Positions 1 through 5,563 of a stretch of DNA of 10,034 nt are shown here, one piece after another (position 1 is the first letter of the stretch; the number at the start of each line of letters is the position of its first letter). The stretch comes from a bacterium (GTDB taxonomy: Bacteria; UBA8248): assembly GCA_027622355.1 (NCBI GenBank), contig JAQBZT010000085.1, positions 1 to 10,034 on the forward strand. The letters run 5' to 3'. The translations under genes and the position numbers were made by a program. The notes beneath the pieces are model-generated. The model was not told the origin of the DNA, made no database searches, and was given only the letters and a program-made list of their open reading frames with translations.

Positions 1-78
1 AAAACGGCGGGGGCTTCATCTGTCCTTGCCACGCAAAACTCCGGTCCGAACGAGTGTATAGAAAACGAAAGCCGCTGA

Positions 79-92
79 CGGAAAATTTTCCG
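79..92. repeat. 14-bp perfect palindrome, possible operator
   Basis: CGGAAAATTTTCCG reads identically on both strands. A further ACCGGA motif follows at 101-106. Perfect symmetry without a loop is typical of a site for a dimeric regulator rather than an RNA hairpin. The location upstream of the importer operon fits an operator, but no regulator gene lies in the window and the function is inferred. Confidence 0.35.
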
Positions 93-140
93 GGGAAACT
101 ACCGGAAAGACCATACCTGAAACACGGGAGAAACAAAATC

Positions 141-168
141 TTGATACAAAACACCGGATACAGATATT
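141..168 (+). promoter_or_regulatory. Candidate sigma70 promoter for the importer operon
   Basis: TTGATA (141-146, five of six matches to the -35 consensus) is followed after 16 nt by GATATT (163-168, four of six matches to -10). It would give an untranslated leader of roughly 255 nt before the permease start at 434. The CCGGATACA repeats sit in its spacer and just after its -10. A weaker alternative is TTGACC at 263-268. The assignment is tentative. Confidence 0.25.
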
Positions 169-178
169 TCCGGATACA
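154..178 (+). repeat. Direct repeat CCGGATACA x2
   Basis: CCGGATACA occurs at 154-162 and again at 170-178, a 16-nt period. The second copy is part of TTCCGG (168-173), which recurs at 180-185, 12 nt further on, and also at 88-93 inside the palindrome region. Such spaced repeats over a candidate promoter suggest a regulator binding array, but chance cannot be excluded. Confidence 0.35.
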
Positions 179-289
179 ATTCCGGGGATTTTACTCAAGA
201 TAAACGGTTGTTTTACTTTCCCGATTGTGGTTTTTTGAGGGCGGATAGACACAGGACCTCACTTGACCCGGCGGCCTGAACGTGAGAGA

Positions 290-318
290 AAATAGGGCTC
301 CGGAGGTCGGCTCTATTT
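290..318 (+). promoter_or_regulatory. Leader hairpin upstream of the permease gene
   Basis: AAATAGGGCT (290-299) can pair with GGCTCTATTT (309-318), giving a 10-bp stem that includes two G-U pairs, around a 9-nt loop CCGGAGGTC. No T-run follows directly, so it is not a standard intrinsic terminator. It could be a leader RNA element of the importer transcript. Confidence 0.3.
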
Positions 319-433
319 GCATGTGGGTTTTCTGAAGTTTCGAACAAAATAAGCCGCTTTCGCTTTGTACGTTGACGAAAATGGTGTGTTTTTCTTTTCT
401 TCTTCGACATTCAACCGAGAAAAGCCACGGCGA

Positions 434-1567
434 ATGATATCTCTCAGTCTGAATAGCGTCATTTCGTTGACCTTCAACAGCTTCTCCTACGCGGCCCTTT
501 TATTTCTCCTGGCAAGCGGCCTCTCCCTGATCTTCGGCGTGATGCGCATCGTCAATCTGGCCCACGCGGCATTTTTCCTCTTCGCCGGGTACCTGGCGCT
601 GGAATTCTACAACATTGCTTACGGAACGCTTTCTGTCATGCCCCGCCTGATACAGCTCATCGCCTGGGGTGCGCTTTATTTCGCATACAAGGGCCTCTCC
701 CGCGTGGTCGGCATGAAGAAATCGATCGTTATCCTCTTCGGGATATTTGTCCTCGGGGAAATCGCGTTGCGCTATTTCCCGCTGGAGACCCTGGAAGACC
801 TGATGGGCAGCTCCCATTTCTACAAGCTCTTCTTCCCCAACGTGCCGCTGGCCCCCATCGGAAAAACCGACGGGGTGAGTTTTCTCGGCCTGATAGGCGC
901 CGTCGTCGTCGCCGTGATTGGCATGGCGCTGGGCGGCATGCTCATCGAACGCTATTTTCTGCGGCGCCTCGGCCAGGACACCTTGTCGCAGGTGTTGGTC
1001 ACCATCGGCTTCGCCTTTATCCTCCAAGACGGCTCCCTCTACACCTGGGGCGGCGACAACTATATCTTCGCGCAGCCTTGGCCCTTCGACATCAGCACGG
1101 TCATCGGGGGTCTTTCCTTTCCCCGCTACCGCGCATTCATGATCGGGATCGCGATCATCGTCATGATCGTTCTCTATTTTGGCATCGAGCGAACCCGGCT
1201 GGGCGCTATCATGCGTGCGACGGTGGATGACCCGGAAATGGCGCGGGGAATCGGCATCAACACGAATATCGTTTCGATGAGCATCTTCGCCATCGGCGCG
1301 CTCCTCGCGGCCATCGGCGGCGTGGTGGGCGGCGCATTCTTCGGGGTCTATCCCGGGCTGGACTTCGAGATTCTACCCTACGCATTCGCGGTGGTGATCA
1401 TCGGGGGACTCGGCAGTCTCCCCGGCGTCATCGTCGGGAGCATCGTCGTCGGCTTCATGGAGAATTTCGGAACGGCGCTGTTCCCGGAACTGAACTATTT
1501 CGCGCTCTTCGCGCCGATGGCGATCATCCTGGCCATCAAGCCGACGGGCCTGTTTGGAAGGGGCTAA
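434..1567 (+). CDS. livH: LivH-like branched-chain amino acid-type ABC transporter permease
   Basis: Inner-membrane permease of the HAAT family; it pairs with the LivM-like protein to form the translocation path of the importer. It has 377 residues from ATG 434. An in-frame TTG at 365 would add 23 residues without family character, so ATG is preferred although its ribosome site is weak. Family marks are the first helix leading to NLAHA (41-45), ERYFLRRL (172-179), VLVTIGFAFILQD (187-199), the cytoplasmic loop with VDDPEMARGIGIN (264-276) that contacts the ATPases, and the glycine-rich VVIIGGLGSLPG segment (320-331). Usual LivH length is about 290-310; the excess lies between NLAHA and ERYFLRRL (roughly 62-145), with two extra hydrophobic stretches. 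It is the first gene of the operon and stops 3 nt before livM. The transported substrate is not readable. Confidence 0.9.
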   Translation: MISLSLNSVISLTFNSFSYAALLFLLASGLSLIFGVMRIVNLAHAAFFLFAGYLALEFYNIAYGTLSVMPRLIQLIAWGALYFAYKGLSRVVGMKKSIVILFGIFVLGEIALRYFPLETLEDLMGSSHFYKLFFPNVPLAPIGKTDGVSFLGLIGAVVVAVIGMALGGMLIERYFLRRLGQDTLSQVLVTIGFAFILQDGSLYTWGGDNYIFAQPWPFDISTVIGGLSFPRYRAFMIGIAIIVMIVLYFGIERTRLGAIMRATVDDPEMARGIGINTNIVSMSIFAIGALLAAIGGVVGGAFFGVYPGLDFEILPYAFAVVIIGGLGSLPGVIVGSIVVGFMENFGTALFPELNYFALFAPMAIILAIKPTGLFGRG

Positions 1568-1570
1568 TTC

Positions 1571-2689
1571 GTGATGGACTTTTTTACCGCGAATCTCATT
1601 CGCGTGGCATTGCGCATCTTGGTGGGGGTGGCCCTTGTCTACGGGCTATACCGCCTGATCCATTGGGCCAATACCCCAGCAAGAAAAACTGTGGCGACTT
1701 TGGGAGTCCTTGTTTTCATCGGAGCCATTACCCCCTTTCAAGACCAATTTATCCAGACGCTTTTCACCGAAATCCTGGTCTTCGGCATCATGGCGATGAG
1801 CCTGGACATTCTTCTCGGCTTCACGGGGCTCGCCTCGCTCGGCCACGCCGCCTACTACGGCGTGGCGTCCTACGGGACCGCCATCATCATGACCAAAACG
1901 GACTGGGTCTGGACATTTGAAATGTACGAATGGGCGAGCAGCATCGGTATGGGAATCCCGTATCTGTTCATCGCCGGGATCATCATCGCCATTTTCTTTT
2001 CTGCGTTTTTCGGCTTTCTCGCCATCCGGGCGACCGGCGTCTACTTCCTGATGATCACCCTCTCGCTCGCCATGGTCACCTGGGGCGTCGCCTACCGCTG
2101 GAGCTCCGTCACCCAGGGCGACAACGGCATCATCATCGCGGAGCGGCCCACGCTCCTCGGTCTTTCCCTCCGGGAACCCTTGCCGTTTTTCTACTTCACG
2201 ATGGCCGTCTTCCTCATCTGTCTCGTGCTTCTTTATCTCTTCGTTCAAAGCCCGTTCGGGCGCTCCCTGGTCGGAATCCGCGAGCGCGAAACGCGGATGG
2301 AAATGCTGGGCTACAACGTCTGGCTCCACAAATATCTGGCATTCATCATCGCCGGCACCTTCAGCGGAATTTCGGGGGTGCTGTGGACCCTGTTCAACCT
2401 TTTCGTCAGCCCCCCGGACGTGGAACTCATCGCTTCGGCGGAGGCGATTTTCATGGTGGCCCTCGGCGGGCCCGCCACGCTCATCGGGCCGGTCATCGGC
2501 GCGGCCATCATCCGTTCCCTGCAGCAGTTCGTCAGTATCTATGTCGAGCGCTGGCCGCTGATTCTCGGGGCCATCTACATCCTGACGATCATGCTCGGAA
2601 AGATGTACAACGTGGAGGGAATCCTGGGCATGTTCGCCAAGCTCCGCGAGAAAAAAGCGGCGGCGGCGGCGGAAAATTCGACAAGCTAA
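1571..2689 (+). CDS. livM: LivM-like branched-chain amino acid-type ABC transporter permease
   Basis: Second inner-membrane permease of the HAAT importer, partner of the LivH-like protein. It has 372 residues if read from GTG 1571; ATG 1574 is an equally possible start. The ribosome site GGAAGGGG (1556-1563) lies 7 nt before the GTG, inside the end of livH, so the two are likely translationally coupled. Visible family features are an N-terminal hydrophobic helix, the segment LLGFTGLASLGHAAYYGVAS (81-100) that matches the conserved GxxSLGHAAF-type motif, multiple membrane helices, and the cytoplasmic coupling loop SPFGRSLVGIRERETRMEMLGYN (227-249). About 60 residues precede the conserved core. 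The C-terminus is charged and ends in a short alanine run (363-367) encoded by GCG-rich repeats. Confidence 0.9.
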   Translation: MMDFFTANLIRVALRILVGVALVYGLYRLIHWANTPARKTVATLGVLVFIGAITPFQDQFIQTLFTEILVFGIMAMSLDILLGFTGLASLGHAAYYGVASYGTAIIMTKTDWVWTFEMYEWASSIGMGIPYLFIAGIIIAIFFSAFFGFLAIRATGVYFLMITLSLAMVTWGVAYRWSSVTQGDNGIIIAERPTLLGLSLREPLPFFYFTMAVFLICLVLLYLFVQSPFGRSLVGIRERETRMEMLGYNVWLHKYLAFIIAGTFSGISGVLWTLFNLFVSPPDVELIASAEAIFMVALGGPATLIGPVIGAAIIRSLQQFVSIYVERWPLILGAIYILTIMLGKMYNVEGILGMFAKLREKKAAAAAENSTS

Positions 2690-2745
2690 TACGGTGTTTT
2701 TTGCTTATATTTCAGGATACGCGAGGCACCCTTTGCCACACCCCC

Positions 2746-2752
2746 AAGGAGG
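2746..2752 (+). promoter_or_regulatory. Strong Shine-Dalgarno that sets the binding-protein start
   Basis: AAGGAGG lies 7 nt before ATG 2760. This decides the start against an upstream in-frame opening at 2694, which would add 22 residues ahead of the signal peptide. It is the best ribosome site in the operon, consistent with high expression of a periplasmic binding protein. Confidence 0.85.
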
Positions 2753-2759
2753 ACACAGA

Positions 2760-4013
2760 ATGAAGACAAAGTGGCTTGCAGCAATCGCAGGGATTGCCCT
2801 GGCCGTTTCGGTTGGCGCCGGCCCGGCCAGCGCGGCGGAAGTCCGTATCGGCTTCATCGCCCCGATGACCGGTATTTTCGCCCAAGTCGGAAAGGACATG
2901 AGCAACGGCTTCAAGATGTACCTTGAGGACAAGGGCCACAAAATGGGCCCCCTCAAGGTCAAATTCATCCTCGAGGACTCGACCGGAAAGCCGGCCGTCA
3001 ACGTCCGCAAGGCGATGAAACTTGTTCAGCGGGACAAGGTTCACATGTTCCTGGGCGGAGTCCTCGCGAGCACAGGCTACGCGCTGGCGCCCGTGGCGGA
3101 TCGCTTCAAGATTCCCTACATCTCCCCGGTTCCGGCCGCGGACGATCTGACCCAGCGCAAACTCTACAAATACTTCCTGCGCTCGGGCTTCACGAGCAGC
3201 CAGAACAGCCATCCGCTCGGTGAATGGGCCTACGATCAGGGATACCGCCGGATCGTCATGATCGGCGCCGACTACGCTTTCGGCTACGAGACCCTCGGCG
3301 GCTTCCAGAAAGCCTTCGAAGAACGCGGCGGCAAGATCATCAAGAAGATCTGGGCCAAGCTGGGCACGAAGGACTTCGGCCCCTACCTGCCCCAGATTCC
3401 CAAGAACGCCGACGCCATCATGACCCTCATGGTCGGCCCGATGTCGCTGGCCTTTCCGAAGCAGTTCCGGGCGGCCGGCTTCAAGATGCCGATGCTCGGC
3501 GGCGTGACGAGCGCGGATGAGTTCACCCTCCCCTCCATGGGCGATGAGGCCCTCGGCTACGTGACCTCGGCCCAGTACAGCGCCGCCCTCACCACCGACA
3601 AAAACAAGGCGTTCGTCAAGGACTACCAGAAGCGCTTCGGAAAGATGGCCTCCTACTACTCGGAGACCAGCTACACCACGGGCCAGTGGATTGAGCTGAC
3701 GCTGAAGAAGATCGGCTACAAGCCGGGCAAGACGCTCGACTTCATCCAGGCCTTCAAGACCATCCGGATCGACGCCATCCGCGGGCCGGTCTACCTCGAC
3801 AAGTTCGGCAACCCGGTCCAGAACAGCTACGTCCGCAAAGTGGAGCGCGTCCCGGGCGATCGCCTCGGACTCGGCGTGAGGCCGAACTCGCTCTGGAACG
3901 TTGTCATCAAGACCTACCCGGCAGTGGGCCAGTTCTGGAAATGGCCCTCCGAGGAGTTCCTGAAGCAGCCCGTGTACAGCAAAACGTTCCCGAACTGCCC
4001 GAACTGCGAGTAG
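2760..4013 (+). CDS. Periplasmic substrate-binding protein of the HAAT importer (Peripla_BP_6-like)
   Basis: Captures the ligand in the periplasm and delivers it to the LivH/LivM channel. It has 417 residues. The N-terminus MKTKWLAAIAGIALAVSVGA then GPASA-AE is a classic Sec signal peptide with an AxA cleavage site near residue 25; there is no lipobox cysteine. The mature protein opens with EVRIGFIAPMTGIFAQVGKD, the hallmark start of type I amino-acid-type binding proteins. It continues with an FLGGVLASTGYALAPVADR segment and IPYISPVPAADDLT, then VMIGADYAFGYETLGGFQKA and FKMPMLGGVTSADEF in the second lobe. The only two cysteines form CPNC at the extreme C-terminus. The gene sits 70 nt after livM, in mid-operon, and is followed by a strong hairpin. 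Ligand not assignable; branched-chain amino acids, amides, urea or aromatic acids are all known for relatives. Confidence 0.92.
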   Translation: MKTKWLAAIAGIALAVSVGAGPASAAEVRIGFIAPMTGIFAQVGKDMSNGFKMYLEDKGHKMGPLKVKFILEDSTGKPAVNVRKAMKLVQRDKVHMFLGGVLASTGYALAPVADRFKIPYISPVPAADDLTQRKLYKYFLRSGFTSSQNSHPLGEWAYDQGYRRIVMIGADYAFGYETLGGFQKAFEERGGKIIKKIWAKLGTKDFGPYLPQIPKNADAIMTLMVGPMSLAFPKQFRAAGFKMPMLGGVTSADEFTLPSMGDEALGYVTSAQYSAALTTDKNKAFVKDYQKRFGKMASYYSETSYTTGQWIELTLKKIGYKPGKTLDFIQAFKTIRIDAIRGPVYLDKFGNPVQNSYVRKVERVPGDRLGLGVRPNSLWNVVIKTYPAVGQFWKWPSEEFLKQPVYSKTFPNCPNCE

Positions 4014-4030
4014 AATTTCCGATTTCGGCG

Positions 4031-4063
4031 CCGCCGTCCGGAGCCCAAAGCTCTGGGCGGCGG
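4031..4063 (+). terminator. Intercistronic GC-rich hairpin (stabiliser or partial terminator)
   Basis: Positions 4031-4044 pair with 4050-4063 over 14 bp (12 Watson-Crick, 2 G-U) around the loop CCAAA. It starts 17 nt after the binding-protein stop and ends 37 nt before livG. The following bases (TTGCCTTGTT) are only mildly T-rich, so full termination is unlikely. Similar hairpins after binding-protein genes in importer operons protect the upstream mRNA and lower downstream expression; here that role is inferred. Confidence 0.6.
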
Positions 4064-4100
4064 TTGCCTTGTTCGGACCCTGGGAAAGGAGCAGAGGACA

Positions 4101-4853
4101 TTGGCCGAAACACAGCCGCGGCTTGAACTAAAGGGGGTATCGAAATTTTTCGGCGGCCTGCACGCCGTCGAGGATGTCAGCCTGCGCCTCGGCCCCGGTG
4201 AGCGCAGGGGCATCCTCGGGCCCAACGGCGCCGGGAAGACCACCCTGTTCCATCTCATCACGGGCGTCCTCCCGCTCACGCACGGCGAGGTCCGGCTCTT
4301 CGGCCGCAACGTCTCGAATTGGTCCACCCATAAGCGCGTGGCGCTGGGGATGTCGCGCACGTTTCAGATCACGAGCCTCTTCCCCCGCCTGACCGTCCTG
4401 GACAACGTGCTCCTCGCGGTGCAGGGACTCCGCAAGATGAAGATGTCCATGCTGAAGCCGCTCACCCGCTACAAGGAAAATTACGGCAAGGCGGAAAAGC
4501 TTCTGACGGACGCCCATTTCTGGGAATCGCGCGACATCGAGGTGCGGAACCTCTCACACGGCGAGCAGCGCCAGCTCGAGATCATTCTCGCGCTGGCCAG
4601 CGACCCGAAGGTGCTCCTTGTCGATGAGCCCTCCGCCGGGCTGGCGACGGGCGAATCCCACGAGATGGCCGAATTTCTCAAGAGACTCGACCCGGACATC
4701 TCCATCCTGATTATCGAGCACGACCTCGACGTGATCTTCGAGGTGGCCACCGATATTTCCGTTCTGCACTACGGAAAACTTCTGACGGAAGGCCCCTGCG
4801 ATCAGATTCGCAACGACCCACAGGTACAGGAAATCTATCTCGGAAAGGGCTAA
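4101..4853 (+). CDS. livG: LivG-like ABC transporter ATP-binding protein
   Basis: Cytoplasmic ATPase that powers the HAAT importer as a heterodimer with the LivF-like protein. It has 250 residues from a TTG start. AAGGAG (4086-4091) lies 9 nt upstream, and the protein must start here because the family N-terminus LELKGVSKFFGGLHAVEDVS begins at residue 8 with no earlier ATG. Visible motifs: Walker A GPNGAGKT (40-47), the ABC signature LSHGEQ (151-156, the SHGEQ variant usual for LivG), Walker B ending in D175-E176, and the switch histidine H207 in IIEHDLDVIF. All catalytic residues are intact and the length matches the family. It is separated from livF by 2 nt. Confidence 0.93.
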   Translation: MAETQPRLELKGVSKFFGGLHAVEDVSLRLGPGERRGILGPNGAGKTTLFHLITGVLPLTHGEVRLFGRNVSNWSTHKRVALGMSRTFQITSLFPRLTVLDNVLLAVQGLRKMKMSMLKPLTRYKENYGKAEKLLTDAHFWESRDIEVRNLSHGEQRQLEIILALASDPKVLLVDEPSAGLATGESHEMAEFLKRLDPDISILIIEHDLDVIFEVATDISVLHYGKLLTEGPCDQIRNDPQVQEIYLGKG

Positions 4854-4855
4854 AC

Positions 4856-5563
4856 GTGCCGGCGCTGCTCTCTGTCGAAGACATTCATACCTACTACGGG
4901 GACTCCTATGTTCTTCAGGGGCTCTCACTCGAGGTGCGCGAGGGAGAGGCACTCGGCATTCTCGGCCGCAACGGCATGGGAAAAACCACCCTGATCAACT
5001 CCGTCATGGGCTTTGTCCCGCCGCGAAGGGGCAAAATCATCTTTCGGGGAGAGGAGATCACCCAGCGCACGAGCTACGAGATATCCATCGTCGGCATCGG
5101 CCTTTGCCCGCAGGGGCGGCGGATTTTCCCCACCCTGACGGTGCGCGAAAACCTCCTCGTCGCGGAACAGACCCACACCAGCTCCCGGTGGAACCACAAG
5201 GCCGTCTACGAGCTTTTTCCCCGCCTCGGCGAGCGCGAGAACCAGCGGGCCGGCTCCCTTTCCGGCGGAGAGCAGCAGATGCTCGCCATCGGCCGGGCGC
5301 TGATGACGAACCCTGACTGCCTGATTCTCGATGAGCCCTCCGAGGGGCTCGCCCCCCTCATCATCCAGGATCTCGGAGATGCCATCCGCTCGCTGAAGAA
5401 CGAGGGCCTCTCCATTCTTCTTGTCGAGCAAAATACGCCCTTCGCCATCAAGGCCGTTGACCGGATCAACGTCATCACGAAAGGGCAGATGGTCTACGAA
5501 TCCACGCCGGAAGAGCTCTGGGCCAACGAGGAAGTCAAAAAGGCGCACCTGGGAATCGGCTAA
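4856..5563 (+). CDS. livF: LivF-like ABC transporter ATP-binding protein
   Basis: Second ATPase of the importer. It has 235 residues from GTG 4856; GGAAAGGG (4842-4849) lies 6 nt upstream inside the end of livG, so the two ATPases are likely translationally coupled. Motifs: Walker A GRNGMGKT (37-44), signature LSGGEQ (135-140), and Walker B CLILDEP with D159-E160. In place of the H-loop histidine it has VEQN, the normal LivF variant rather than a defect. The start PALLSVEDIHTYYGDSYVLQ and the EPSEGLAP segment are typical of LivF. It is the last gene of the operon. Its TAA overlaps the TAG of the convergent hydroxylase gene, so no terminator space exists between the two. Confidence 0.93.
   Translation: MPALLSVEDIHTYYGDSYVLQGLSLEVREGEALGILGRNGMGKTTLINSVMGFVPPRRGKIIFRGEEITQRTSYEISIVGIGLCPQGRRIFPTLTVRENLLVAEQTHTSSRWNHKAVYELFPRLGERENQRAGSLSGGEQQMLAIGRALMTNPDCLILDEPSEGLAPLIIQDLGDAIRSLKNEGLSILLVEQNTPFAIKAVDRINVITKGQMVYESTPEELWANEEVKKAHLGIG

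Larger units (their letters stand above)
1..433. other. Gene-free leader upstream of the importer operon
   Basis: No convincing coding sequence lies here on either strand; the short open frames have no family-like composition and no good ribosome binding site. The stretch is more AT-rich than the genes that follow. It contains a 14-bp perfect palindrome (79-92), a 9-bp direct repeat (154-162 and 170-178), several CCGG-centred motifs between 41 and 185, a possible promoter near 141-168 and a hairpin at 290-318. It probably carries the control region of the importer operon. Whether the tail of an upstream gene or its terminator lies before position 1 cannot be seen. Confidence 0.6.

Noticed and set aside
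16..410. Small minus-strand open frames in the leader
   Set aside because: No ribosome site, no recognisable motif, and compositions that look like translated AT-rich control DNA.
365..433. N-terminal extension of the LivH-like permease from TTG 365
   Set aside because: The 23 added residues are unlike any permease start and have no ribosome site; ATG 434 begins directly before the first membrane helix.
2694..2759. Upstream start for the binding protein
   Set aside because: It would put 22 polar residues ahead of a textbook signal peptide, while AAGGAGG is placed ideally for ATG 2760.
1930..2763. Plus-strand frame of 277 codons inside livM
   Set aside because: Out-of-frame shadow of livM, rich in His, Arg and Pro; the livM frame is the one with membrane helices and conserved motifs.
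5420..5440. Missing H-loop histidine in the LivF-like ATPase
   Set aside because: The VEQN sequence is the normal variant in LivF proteins, so this is not a defect.
4925..5559. Long minus-strand open frame continuing from the hydroxylase through livF
   Set aside because: It is the shifted frame after the deletion point. Its translation has no family likeness, while livF on the plus strand has all ATPase motifs and the real hydroxylase end is at 5560.
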